Source: Cupriavidus pauculus
GTDB lineage: Bacteria; Pseudomonadota; Gammaproteobacteria; Burkholderiales; Burkholderiaceae
Length of the DNA: 64,000 bases
Direction of reading: 5' to 3'
Assembly (NCBI RefSeq): GCF_008801835.1
Contig: NZ_VZOW01000019.1
Coordinates: 49,829 to 113,828, forward strand
Under the pieces are notes generated by a model. It saw only the letters and a list, made by a program, of their open reading frames with translations, had not been told where the DNA came from and searched no databases. Made by a program: the position numbers and the translations under genes. Below are positions 33,775 through 42,688 of the stretch, piece by piece (within the stretch, counting starts at the first letter, position 1; each line of letters opens with the position of its first letter).

Positions 33775-36435
33775 TCAGTTGACCTTGTAACGGAAGGCGC
33801 CGTTCTTGCCGACGCTGACCTTGATGCGCTCGATCTTCTCGCCCTCGGCCATGCGCGCGAGCACGGACTGTGCAATCTCGGGCAGCAGCGTGCCGTTCAG
33901 GATGTGGTCCACGGCCCGCGCGCCGGTATCCACTTCGGTGCAGCGGTTGAGCACTGCCTCCACCGTACCGTTGTCCCATTCGAAGCTCGCGCCGTGATTG
34001 GCATGCACGCGCTGCGCAATGCGTTGCAGCTTGAGCACGATGATCTCCGTGAGGATGTCGTCGGAGATCGGGTAATACGCCACCACTTTGGTACGGCCGA
34101 TAAATGCCGGCTTGAACGCCTTGTACAACGCCGGCCGCAGGCTTTCGGCCAGGCCGTCGGCATCGGGCATCTCTTCCGGGCTCTTGTTCAGGCATGCCTG
34201 CATGATCGCGGCGGAACCGACGTTCGAGGTCAGGATGATGATGGTGTTGCGGAAGTCGATGGTTCGGCCTTCGGCGTCTTCCATCCAGCCCTTGTCGAAC
34301 ACCTGGAAGAACATCTCCAGCACATCGGGATGGGCCTTCTCCACTTCATCGAGCAGCACCACGCTGTACGGATTGCGCCGCACGGCCTCGGTCAGCACGC
34401 CGCCTTCGCCATAGCCGACATAACCCGGCGGCGAGCCCTTCAGGCCCGACACGCTGTGCGCTTCCTGGTACTCGCTCATGTTGATGGTGATGAGCTTGCG
34501 TTCGCCGCCATAGAGGATGTCCGCCAGCGCCAGCGCGGTTTCCGTCTTGCCTACGCCGGACGGCCCCACAAACAGGAACACGCCGCGCGGCTTGTGTGGA
34601 TCTTCGAGATTGGCCGCCGCCGTACGCACGCGCTGGGCCACCGCTTCCAGCGCATGCGGTTGGCCGACCACGCGCTCTTCAAGCAGCGGCTTCAGCTTCA
34701 TCACCGTCTGCAGTTCGTCCTTGACCATGCGGCCCAGCGGAATGCCGGTCCATGCCGAAACGATCTCCGACACCACATGGCCGTCGACCTGCACCGGCAC
34801 CAGCGGCCGGTCGCCCTGCAGATCGGCCAGTTGCGCGCGCAGCGCGTTCAACTCGTCATTGCCCGCCGCGGCGCCCGCATTGACATTGGCGCCATCGCCA
34901 GCAACATCGCGCTCGCGCAGCAGGGCCACCATGCGCTCGACCAGCACCTTCTCCTGGTCCAGCCGCGCGGTGGCGTCGGCGATGCGCTGCGCCAGCGCGG
35001 CCTTGCGCACGGCCAGATCGTCAAGCCGCGCCTGATGCGGCGCACCGACGGCGGCCTCGCGTTGCAATGCGGCAATCTCGCCATCGATGCGCGCCATGGC
35101 CTTTTGGTCTTCCTCGATCTCTGCCGGCGTGGCACTCTGGCCCAGCGCCACCTTGGCGCATGCGGTGTCGAGCACGCTGACGGCCTTGTCGGGCAACTGC
35201 CGGCCGCTGATGTAGCGATGCGACAGCCGAACCGCCTCGACGATCGCTTCGTCGAGCACGCGCACGTTGAAGTGCTTCTCCATCAGGCCCACCATGCCGC
35301 GCAGCATCGCAACGGCCAACGACTCGGTCGGCTCTTCCACCTTGACCACCTGGAAGCGGCGCGCCAGCGCGGCGTCCTTTTCGAAGTACTTCTTGTATTC
35401 GGCCCATGTGGTGGCCGCAATCGTGCGCAGTTCGCCGCGAGCGAGTGCGGGCTTGAGCAGGTTGGCGGCATCGTTCTGGCCTGCCTGCCCGCCCGCGCCG
35501 ATGATCGTATGTGCCTCGTCGATAAACAGGATGATCGGCTGCGGGCTCTTCTTGACCTCGTCGATCACGCCGCGCAGGCGGTTCTCGAACTCGCCCTTTA
35601 CGCTCGCGCCGGCCTGCAGCAATCCCATGTCCAGCGTGCGCAGCACCACGCCGCGCAGCGGCGGCGGTACGTCGCCGGCCACGATGCGCAGCGCCAGACC
35701 TTCCACCACGGCTGTCTTGCCCACGCCAGCCTCGCCGGTCAGGATCGGGTTGTTCTGGCGTCGACGCATCAGGATGTCGATCATCTGGCGGATCTCGGCA
35801 TCGCGGCCGATTACGGGATCGATGCGGCCGTCCCGCGCGGACTGCGTGAGGTCGATCGTGAACTGATCCAGCGCCGGCGTCTTCGACAACGCGCCCTTGC
35901 CTTGCGGCATCTCGCCCGCCGCGCCGCCCGCACCATCGACGAAATCGACGGCCTGCTCGACTTCTTCCGAGCCTTTCGTCAGCGCATCGAGATCATGCTT
36001 GAGCCGCTCCACGGGAAAGCGGGCGAACAACCGGGTGCCGCGCTCGGCCAGCGGCGCCAGCGCGGGATCGGTCAGCAGCGCCAGCAGCAAGTGTCCGGAG
36101 CGGATCCGCGTGATCTGCGAATCGAGCGACGCAATCAGCCACGCCTGTTCGAACAGCCGGGGCAGCCACGGCGAGAATGCCGGCGTGCGGCTGTTGCCGG
36201 TCTGGAACTTGCCGATCTCGGCTTCGAGGTCGCGCTGCATCGCGGCGTTGTCGATGCCCGATGCCTGCGCGGCGCGCGAAACGTCGCTGCGCGGGTTTTC
36301 CACCAACGCCAGAAACAGGTGCTCGATATCCACCTCGTAGTTGCCGCGCGCCATGCACAGCGACGCCGCGCGCTCGGCGGCCTGCCGGCTCGTGCCGTTC
36401 AGTTTGGCGATCAGGGTCTTCAGGGGTGTGGCCAT
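33775..36435 (-). CDS. tssH: TssH (ClpV) sheath-recycling AAA+ ATPase
   Basis: A class-B Hsp100 ATPase of 886 residues. It takes contracted TssB/TssC sheath apart after firing. Two N-terminal Clp repeats (about 8-150) are followed by AAA1 with Walker A GEAGVGKT (234-241), a coiled middle domain (about 430-540) and AAA2 with Walker A GPSGVGKTE near residue 624, plus FLFVGPS and NMSEYQEAHSV. It is full length with nothing missing. It lies between tssG (15 bp upstream) and vgrG (25 bp downstream) in the main leftward T6SS operon. Confidence 0.96.
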   Translation of the reverse strand: MATPLKTLIAKLNGTSRQAAERAASLCMARGNYEVDIEHLFLALVENPRSDVSRAAQASGIDNAAMQRDLEAEIGKFQTGNSRTPAFSPWLPRLFEQAWLIASLDSQITRIRSGHLLLALLTDPALAPLAERGTRLFARFPVERLKHDLDALTKGSEEVEQAVDFVDGAGGAAGEMPQGKGALSKTPALDQFTIDLTQSARDGRIDPVIGRDAEIRQMIDILMRRRQNNPILTGEAGVGKTAVVEGLALRIVAGDVPPPLRGVVLRTLDMGLLQAGASVKGEFENRLRGVIDEVKKSPQPIILFIDEAHTIIGAGGQAGQNDAANLLKPALARGELRTIAATTWAEYKKYFEKDAALARRFQVVKVEEPTESLAVAMLRGMVGLMEKHFNVRVLDEAIVEAVRLSHRYISGRQLPDKAVSVLDTACAKVALGQSATPAEIEEDQKAMARIDGEIAALQREAAVGAPHQARLDDLAVRKAALAQRIADATARLDQEKVLVERMVALLRERDVAGDGANVNAGAAAGNDELNALRAQLADLQGDRPLVPVQVDGHVVSEIVSAWTGIPLGRMVKDELQTVMKLKPLLEERVVGQPHALEAVAQRVRTAAANLEDPHKPRGVFLFVGPSGVGKTETALALADILYGGERKLITINMSEYQEAHSVSGLKGSPPGYVGYGEGGVLTEAVRRNPYSVVLLDEVEKAHPDVLEMFFQVFDKGWMEDAEGRTIDFRNTIIILTSNVGSAAIMQACLNKSPEEMPDADGLAESLRPALYKAFKPAFIGRTKVVAYYPISDDILTEIIVLKLQRIAQRVHANHGASFEWDNGTVEAVLNRCTEVDTGARAVDHILNGTLLPEIAQSVLARMAEGEKIERIKVSVGKNGAFRYKVN

Positions 36436-36450
36436 GGTGGTCGTGGTGGG

Positions 36451-37623
36451 TTAGTGCACAGGCTGCAGCGTGTAATGGGCGTCGTCCCGGTCGCGCTCGG
36501 CGGGGCGCGTGGCGAGGAACGTGTCGAAGCCGACCCGCCCGCCGCCGGCACCGCCCAGCACGCTGCCGCCGACGTCTTCCTTGCGCAGCACGAGGCGGAC
36601 TTCATATTCGAGCGTGGCGCCGCCCAGCACGGTCATCATCTTGCGCAGCGCCTGCGCATCGGGCGCATCGGGCAAAAAGCGTCGATAGTCGGCGCGCGCC
36701 AGCGGGCCAATCCACACGCGCGCGCGCAAGTCGCGCTGCCATACGCGCGTGCCCGCCAGCGCGGTCGCGCCAAGCACGTTGTTGCCGAGGCCGAGCTGCG
36801 ACAGCTGCGCGGGCGGCACGTTGTACCAGCCGCCGACGAACTGTTCGATGCGGATCGGCACCCGGAAATAGTCGGCCAGCACGCGGCCCAGGTATGCCGC
36901 AGACACCGGCCGGTGCCGCAGCGCGGTGGCATAGCCCGCCAGCGCCTCGTCGTGGATCGTGCCGGGCGCCTCGTGCAGATCCGCACGCGCGGCACGCTCG
37001 CCGATGCCGCCCAGCGACAGCAACAGCGGCAAGTAGTGCCGCGTGCGATCGATCTCATGCTGCATGGGCAGGCGGTACTTCTGCCACGCGAGGTAGAACA
37101 GCGCGGCAGCGCGATGCGAGAAGATGTCGAAGAACGCGCGCGGCGCCCGGTCTCGCCGCACGCTTTCGCGCTCCATCACGATTTCGGTGTAGTGCAGCGG
37201 CAAGGCGCCCTGCGCGCCCAGCATGCCGAAGAACGCCGGCGTCAGCGCCACCGAATCGAGCTTGCCCGCCGCCACCGCCTCGGCGAATGCGGCATCGTCG
37301 TCAAGCGCGTCGGGCGGCAGTCCCGGCGCCTGCAGGCTCTCGATCTCGCTGGGTGGGAACGACAGGCGCAGCGTATTGGGAAAGCGCACGCGCGTAGCCA
37401 GCACGTGTTCGGGCGATGCGGCGCGCTGGCGCGGCACCTCGGCGCCATCGACAACATCGACGCCATCGATGCCGCTGGCTTCACCGAGCGCGGATGGGGT
37501 GCGCGCCTCGCGCGCGAACTGGTTCTGCAGCAGCCGCACCGCCTGGAAGAAGTGGAAGCGATGCGGCTGCGTCAGCAGCCGTCGCATCACAGAAGGATCG
37601 ATTCGCCGCTTCGTGGAGCGCAT
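36451..37623 (-). CDS. tssG: TssG T6SS baseplate protein
   Basis: A baseplate wedge component of 390 residues. It starts with RRLLTQPHRFHFFQAVRLLQ and has the family's LSFPPSEI, TPAFFGMLGAQGALPLHYTE and QFVGGWYNVPPAQLSQLG blocks in order. It joins TssF and TssE around the VgrG spike. The ATG at 37623 lies within the displaced C-terminal coding region of tssF, an overlap of 37 bp, as expected for an intact tssF-tssG pair. The gene is intact, unlike tssF. Confidence 0.95.
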   Translation of the reverse strand: MRSTKRRIDPSVMRRLLTQPHRFHFFQAVRLLQNQFAREARTPSALGEASGIDGVDVVDGAEVPRQRAASPEHVLATRVRFPNTLRLSFPPSEIESLQAPGLPPDALDDDAAFAEAVAAGKLDSVALTPAFFGMLGAQGALPLHYTEIVMERESVRRDRAPRAFFDIFSHRAAALFYLAWQKYRLPMQHEIDRTRHYLPLLLSLGGIGERAARADLHEAPGTIHDEALAGYATALRHRPVSAAYLGRVLADYFRVPIRIEQFVGGWYNVPPAQLSQLGLGNNVLGATALAGTRVWQRDLRARVWIGPLARADYRRFLPDAPDAQALRKMMTVLGGATLEYEVRLVLRKEDVGGSVLGGAGGGRVGFDTFLATRPAERDRDDAHYTLQPVH

Positions 37624-37769
37624 TGGATCAGTTCCTTGCCGGTACGGTGCGAGACGACGACGAGCTGCACAAAGCTGTTCAGATGCACATAGAGCCCGAA
37701 AAAATGGTCCATCACGCGGATAAAGCGATGCAGGCCAGTGCCGACGAAGGCATCTTCATCGAGCGTCAT
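37587..37769 (-). CDS. Detached C-terminal fragment of TssF
   Basis: A 60-codon open frame that starts at an in-frame ATG inside the tssF 3' region and reads MTLDEDAFVGTGLHRFIRVM, FFGLYVHLNSFVQLVVV and PRSGESILL, the normal TssF C-terminus. It overlaps tssG by 37 bp, as a complete tssF would. Termination of the main frame at 37756 lies 11 nt past this ATG, so translational reinitiation could yield it as a separate peptide. Whether it complements the truncated TssF is unknown. Confidence 0.6.
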   Translation of the reverse strand: MTLDEDAFVGTGLHRFIRVMDHFFGLYVHLNSFVQLVVVSHRTGKELIQCAPRSGESILL

Positions 37770-39438
37770 CCAGCCCGCGCACGAACGTGGCGAACGGCTT
37801 GCCCGCCAGCCACTGCGTGGTCGGCCGGTATTCCAGTTGCACCAGGCCGTCGATCTGCCGCGCCGTCACGCCCGCATGGCTGAGATCGTGCAGCCGCAGC
37901 ATCTCCTTCAATGTCGACAAGCCGTTCTGCACCAGCGATAGATGGTTAAGCGCCAGCAGAGAAATCAGCCGCCATTGCGATTCGCGGCCGCCGGCCAGGC
38001 GCATCGACGCCGTGGGCTTGCGCAGGAAGCGGATGGTGCGCGCCGACGACGACCCCTTCAGCGTAAGGTCGCCTTCACGGCTGCCAAAGGCCAGGCTCGC
38101 CGGCAAATCGCGGTTCGAACACGTAACGTTCAGGCTCAGCGTGCTGGTCTGCGGCACGACGGGATCGAAGTGCAGATCGACCAGCGACAGTTCCGTCTCG
38201 AAGCCGGGACTTTTGGCCAGCATGACCGGATTGCGGCGCGCCACCCAGTAGCCCTGCGTGTCGCCTGGCGTCTCGCCGTGATGGAGCGAATAGAACGGCC
38301 GGAACTCGCCCAGCACCTGCCCCTGCTCGCCCTTGCGCACCAGCGTGACGCGATTGATCGAATACACCTCGTACGAGGACGCCGCCTGGCTGCTGGCGAC
38401 GACCGGATAGGCCACGCGCGTGTGGTCGAGGTCGATCGGGTCCGCGCTGAGATCGAACAGGTTGACCACCGGCGAGCAATGCTCGCGCAGATGATCGGCG
38501 CGCAGGTTCTCCAGCTGGCGCGCGGCGGGCGAATCGGCGCGCAGGTCGCGCAGCACCAGATGCAGCGTGGCACGGCGCACACCGCACCGGCCCTCGGCAT
38601 CGACGCCGAACGCGCGGCACAGCGCCTTGAGGTCGATGTCGATGAAGTTGAATTTCTCGGCAAACGCAAAGTGCTCGGTCAGCAGCCGATAGGCCGGATG
38701 CGAACGTGCCGGCGTTTCGAGCAGCGCTTCGTTTTCGGCATAGCCGACCGGCTTGACGGGCACGTCCTTGAGCCGGTGCCATACACCGGGCAGCTTGCCT
38801 TCGACGTAGGCCGCGGCGGTGTGCAGGTGCAGCGCATCGCCGAGCACAGAGATGAATGACGGCTCGCCGTCCAGATACAGGCGCAGCGAATCGAGGCCGA
38901 CCCGGGCGAGATCGCGCTCGGGTCCGGCATCGATCGTGATGCGGATGGCGCCGGTGGCGCCCTTGGGCAGCGACACCGTACGCGGCGCCAGCACCGTGGG
39001 ATCGTAGCGCGCATCGGCCACCGACACCGGCGACAGCCGGACATCGTAGGCCGTGCGGAAATTGCAGCGGGTGCGGCCGATGTCGCGCGTTTCCAGCATC
39101 GATCCGCGCGCGATGGCAATTGGCGCGGTCAGTTTGTCGGTGCCCGCGCTGGCCTCGAAATGCACGATCGAGCAGGACGGAAACGGCCGCAGGTAATGGG
39201 GGTACATCACCTCGAGCAGCGAATCGGTCAGCTCGGGGTAATCGTCGTCAAGCTTCTTGCTGATACGCGCGGTCAGGAACGCGAACGACTCGATCATCCG
39301 CTCCACATGCGGGTCGTCGCAGTTGTCCGCCGACATGGCCAGCCGGCCGGCAATCTTCGGATAGCGCTCGGCAAAATCGCGCGAATACCGGCGCAGGTAG
39401 GCCAGTTCGCGCTCGTAGTATGGGAGAAGCTCTTCCAT
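37587..39438 (-). pseudogene. tssF: TssF T6SS baseplate protein, frameshifted near its 3' end
   Basis: TssF is the baseplate protein that forms wedges with TssG and TssE. The main frame (39438 to 37756) encodes 560 residues beginning MEELLPYYERELAYLRRYS, typical of TssF, and runs to TTQWLAGKPFATFVRGLDDAR before a stop. The expected continuation, with TLDEDAFVGTGLHRF, lies one reading frame away at 37769-37587. About 600-620 residues are usual for the family, and the two parts add up to that. At the junction GGGCTGGATGACG has one surplus or two missing bases for a fused reading; comparison with the family spacing suggests an 8-bp deletion. The protein may be truncated and nonfunctional unless this is a sequencing error. 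Confidence 0.85.
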
Positions 39439-39484
39439 GAAGTGTGCCAGGCGAGATGGGAAGCCGATGCGGCGCGCCCGCGGT

Positions 39485-39967
39485 TCAGCCGCGGCCGCGA
39501 CTCACCGTGTATTGCAGCGTGGACGGCTGAAGCATGGCATCGAACGCAACTTTCTCGCGGGCGGGCCCGACCACGAGCACCGCGGAAATGCCAAAGCACA
39601 GGGCATTGGTGGCGCGCTCGCTGATGTCCAGCGATACCACCACGTGCTGCAGGCGCGGCTCATGGCGCTGGATGGCGCGCTTGAGCGAGTCGCAGATGTC
39701 CTTGCGATCCTGATAGCTGGCCAGGCTCATGCCCGCAAAATCGTTGAGCCCGTACGTGAGCACGGATCGCCGGCATTCGATCAGTCCATCGAGATCCGCT
39801 TCCTGATATGCGATGCGGGTATTCAGCAGCGACTCGATGTCGCGCGCCACGGTCGCCTTCAGCTCTTCCAGCGAGAGGCGCCGCATGGCCGCGGGCAGCG
39901 GCGCGCCGGGCTCGTCGTCGCACAGCTTGTCGAGCAGACTCGGTTCAAAGCCCTTGATGGCAGCCAT
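39485..39967 (-). CDS. tssE: TssE, gp25-like T6SS baseplate protein
   Basis: A 160-residue gp25/lysozyme-like baseplate subunit that starts sheath assembly. It has the family's FEPSLLDKL N-terminus, a RRLSLEELKATVARDIESLLNTR helix and VLTYGLNDFAGMS, a form of the YGLPD block. The frame also opens at 39997, but the ATG at 39967 gives the usual length; neither has a clear ribosome binding site. It lies 55 bp after hcp and 46 bp before tssF in the same operon. Confidence 0.93.
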   Translation of the reverse strand: MAAIKGFEPSLLDKLCDDEPGAPLPAAMRRLSLEELKATVARDIESLLNTRIAYQEADLDGLIECRRSVLTYGLNDFAGMSLASYQDRKDICDSLKRAIQRHEPRLQHVVVSLDISERATNALCFGISAVLVVGPAREKVAFDAMLQPSTLQYTVSRGRG

Positions 39968-40022
39968 GGCGGTTGCAGACGGACGGCACTGCGGCATGCG
40001 CCACGGTGTCGCCCATCACGCT

Positions 40023-40526
40023 TTAGACCGTGTAGGTCTTGTCGTTCTTGGTCAGGCTCCAGGCGCCCTGCGAATTGCCGCCCTGGTTGCCGCCAATCTT
40101 CTGCTGCGTGTACTTCCACTGCACGGCCGCGTACTTGAGCGAGAACACGTCGGTCGGCAGGCCTTCGGTGGCCACCTTGGCATCGACGGCGCCCAGGATG
40201 GCGTTCTTCAGCTTGACTTCCAGATACTTCACGCGCTTGCCTTCACCGTCGGCACGCATGAAATCGATGGTCACCTCGTCGAACGTGGTGCCGCCCGATG
40301 CGTGCTGATACAGCAGCGGGCTGACCACGTCCATATCCTTGGTGAACACCATCTCACCGTGTTCGCAGCGCTCTGCGGTGTGCCCGCCTGCGGTCGACGC
40401 GGTGGCCGAACGCGGCTGCTTGATGCTGTGCGACCAGCTGGTGACTTCGATCCAGTCCTTGTGATCCTTGTCCGCCGATTCACCCTTGATCACCGGATTG
40501 CCGAACTTGACGTAGATGTCCTTCAT
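40023..40526 (-). CDS. hcp: Hcp (TssD), T6SS inner tube protein
   Basis: A 167-residue tube-forming protein. It starts MKDIYVKFGNPVIKGESAD, with the WSHSIKQPRSATASTAG segment and, near the C-terminus, VFSLKYAAVQWKYTQQK, all typical of Hcp. It stacks as hexameric rings within the sheath and can carry small effectors. The ATG at 40526 is preferred to a longer frame because AGAGGG precedes it. A 10-bp hairpin stands between tssC and hcp, which may help set a higher hcp level. It lies in the order tssB-tssC-hcp-tssE. Confidence 0.96.
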   Translation of the reverse strand: MKDIYVKFGNPVIKGESADKDHKDWIEVTSWSHSIKQPRSATASTAGGHTAERCEHGEMVFTKDMDVVSPLLYQHASGGTTFDEVTIDFMRADGEGKRVKYLEVKLKNAILGAVDAKVATEGLPTDVFSLKYAAVQWKYTQQKIGGNQGGNSQGAWSLTKNDKTYTV

Positions 40527-40593
40527 GAGACCCTCTGAGGAATAACGAATTGTTTGCACTGAGACGAAGCGATCTGCCTCACGCGCGGGCCGC

Positions 40594-40619
40594 CCCGCCG
40601 CGCCGTGGAGCGCGGCGGG
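40594..40619 (-). promoter_or_regulatory. Strong stem-loop between tssC and hcp
   Basis: CCCGCCGCGC (40594-40603) pairs perfectly with GCGCGGCGGG (40610-40619), a 10-bp GC stem with a 6-nt loop, 17 nt past the tssC stop and about 68 nt before the hcp start. No U-tract follows, so it is unlikely to be a full terminator. It may act as an attenuator or as an RNA end that stabilises the hcp transcript, letting hcp exceed tssBC. Confidence 0.55.
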
Positions 40620-40636
40620 CAATGCCTGCGGTTCCC

Positions 40637-42124
40637 TTACTGATTGGCGGCCTGCGGCAGATCTGCTACCAGACGCAGCGAGATGGAAAGTTCATCGAGC
40701 TGGAAGTGCGGTCGCAGAAAGGCCACCGAGCGGTAAGCGCCCGGCTTGCCTGGGATTTCGGAAACCTGGATCGACGCTTCGCGCAGCGGAAACTGCGCCT
40801 TCTGCTCCTGCGATGCGTTGTCATCGAGCAGCACGTACTGCGAGATCCAGCGATTCAGGAAGTTTTCGACGTTCTGCGCCGACGCGAAGCTGCCGATCTT
40901 GTCGCGCATCATGGCCTTCAGGTAATGGGCCACGCGCGACACCGAGAAGATGTATTGCAGCTGCGCCGACAGCACCGAATTGGCATTGGCGCTGTCCGTG
41001 TTGTATTTCTTGGGCTTCTGCACCGACTGCGCGGCAAAGAACGCGGCGTAATCCGAGTTCTTGCAGTGCACCAGCGGAATGAAGCCGAGGTCGCTGAGTT
41101 CTTTCTCGCGACGATCCGTGATGGCGATTTCGGTCGGGCACTTCAACGCGATCTCGCCGTCGTCGGTCTTGAAGGTATGGGTCGGCAGGTCTTCCACCAG
41201 GCCGCCGCCTTCCACGCCGCGGATCGCCGCGCACCAACCGAAGTCCTCGAACGCTGCGGTCAGGCGCGCACCGAAGGCCCAGGCGGCATTGCACCAGAGG
41301 TACTTGCCGTGATCGGTGCCATCCACGTCCTCGACAAAGTTGAAGCCTTCCACCGACGTGCCGTCCTTCGGGTTGTACGGCAGGCGTCCCAGGAAGCGCG
41401 GCATGGTCAGGCCGACGTAGCGCGAATCTTCGGATTCGCGGAACGACTTCCACTTGGCGTATTCGACGGTGTCGAACACCTTGGCCAGATCGCGCGGCTT
41501 GCCCAGATCGGCAAAGGTTTCCAGGCCGAACAGTTCGGGCGACGAGGACGCGATGAACGGCGCGTGCGCGGCCGATGCCACGTGCGACATCTGTTCGATG
41601 AAGTAAATGTCCTCAGGCTGGCGCGTGATCTCGTAATCGCCAATCAGGGCGCCGAAGGGCGCGCCGCCAAAGGTGCCGAATTCTTCTTCGTAGACCTTCT
41701 TGAACAGCGCACTCTGATCGAAATCGATCGCGGTCTTGAAGTCGCGCACCAGGTCGCGCTTGGTGGCGTTGAGCACCTTAATCTTGATCATCGTCCCGGT
41801 CTGCGTTTCCTTGACCAGGTAATTCATGCCGCGCCACGTGCTTTCCAGTTTCTGGAATTCCGGCGCGTGCATGACCGACGACAGTTGCGCTGAGATCAGG
41901 CGATCCAGCTCGGCCACGCGGGCATCGAGCGTCGCGGACAGGTTGTCCGACACCACCACGGTGCCGTCCAGCACTTCCTTGACCAGTTCGCCGATGATGT
42001 CTTTGGCGCGGGCGTGCTCGGCTTCCGATTTGGCCACGCGGCTCTGGTCGACGATCTGGTCCAGCAGGCTGCCGCCCTCCGCCGCCTGCGCCTGGGGCGC
42101 CGCCGCCAGTTGCGCGTTACTCAT
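40637..42124 (-). CDS. tssC: TssC, T6SS sheath large subunit
   Basis: The large sheath protein, 495 residues, which with TssB builds the contractile tail. Typical segments are LDQIVDQSRVAKSEAEHARA, LDARVAELDRLISAQLSSVMH, FQKLESTWRGMNYLV and GLTMPRFLGRLPY. A longer frame starts at a GTG (42133), but the ATG at 42124 has AAGGGTGG 5 nt upstream and begins MSNAQLAA, so it is used. It overlaps the tssB stop by 8 bp, suggesting translational coupling and equal stoichiometry. Confidence 0.95.
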   Translation of the reverse strand: MSNAQLAAAPQAQAAEGGSLLDQIVDQSRVAKSEAEHARAKDIIGELVKEVLDGTVVVSDNLSATLDARVAELDRLISAQLSSVMHAPEFQKLESTWRGMNYLVKETQTGTMIKIKVLNATKRDLVRDFKTAIDFDQSALFKKVYEEEFGTFGGAPFGALIGDYEITRQPEDIYFIEQMSHVASAAHAPFIASSSPELFGLETFADLGKPRDLAKVFDTVEYAKWKSFRESEDSRYVGLTMPRFLGRLPYNPKDGTSVEGFNFVEDVDGTDHGKYLWCNAAWAFGARLTAAFEDFGWCAAIRGVEGGGLVEDLPTHTFKTDDGEIALKCPTEIAITDRREKELSDLGFIPLVHCKNSDYAAFFAAQSVQKPKKYNTDSANANSVLSAQLQYIFSVSRVAHYLKAMMRDKIGSFASAQNVENFLNRWISQYVLLDDNASQEQKAQFPLREASIQVSEIPGKPGAYRSVAFLRPHFQLDELSISLRLVADLPQAANQ

Positions 42125-42641
42125 CTTGGCCACCCTTGGGTTCGTTGCCGCTGTGGTTGCCGAGCTTCTGCAGCGATTCGGTGTTGGTCAGCACTTCGCT
42201 GAGCAGGTCCTCGAGCTTGTCGTTGCCGGCCAGCTTGTTGCGCAGGTCCGCCAGCTTGGAGCGGGCCTCGAGCAGCTTGCGCAGCGGTTCGATCTGCTCG
42301 ACCACGGCTTCCGGGCTGAAGTCTTCCAGCGAGCGGAACTTCAGTTCCACGCCGAACTTGCCGCCCTCGTCGGTCAGTTGATTGGGCACCTGGAAGGCCG
42401 CGCGCGGTTCCACAGCGGCCATCACATCGTCAAAATTGTCACGATCGACATTGACGAATTTTCGGTCGCGCAGCTTGGGCAGCGCCACTTCGGACTGCCC
42501 GGACAGGTCGGCGACCACGCCCACCACGAACGGCAATTCCTTTTGTTCGATCGCATCGCCCTTCTCGACGTCATACGTGAGCTGCACACGGGGCGGGCGT
42601 ACCTTGGTCAGGCGCTTCTGAACGCTTTCCTTCTTGGCCAT
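42117..42641 (-). CDS. tssB: TssB, T6SS sheath small subunit
   Basis: The small sheath protein, 174 residues. It begins MAKKESVQKRLTKVRPPRVQ and has VQLTYDVEKGDAIEQKELPF and FVNVDRDNFDDVMAAVEP, all family hallmarks. Its C-terminal tail is charged. The frame is open far upstream, but the ATG at 42641 with a TGGAGT sequence ahead gives the family start. It overlaps tssC by 8 bp and comes after a TPR lipoprotein gene 47 bp upstream. Confidence 0.95.
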   Translation of the reverse strand: MAKKESVQKRLTKVRPPRVQLTYDVEKGDAIEQKELPFVVGVVADLSGQSEVALPKLRDRKFVNVDRDNFDDVMAAVEPRAAFQVPNQLTDEGGKFGVELKFRSLEDFSPEAVVEQIEPLRKLLEARSKLADLRNKLAGNDKLEDLLSEVLTNTESLQKLGNHSGNEPKGGQDE

Positions 42642-42688
42642 CTGATGGACTCCAGTCGTTTCAAACCGACGTTTGGAACGTCGCCGGT

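Noticed and set aside
30468..33782. A 1,104-codon open frame on the plus strand opposite the DUF4123 and vgrG genes
   Set aside because: Same shadow effect: biased codon complement of a real VgrG gene, low-complexity translation, no recognisable motifs.
33436..37692. A 1,418-codon open frame on the plus strand opposite tssH and tssG
   Set aside because: It is the antisense shadow of two intact, well-recognised genes in GC-rich DNA. Its composition is Arg/His/Gln-rich with no domain, and no ribosome binding site precedes it.
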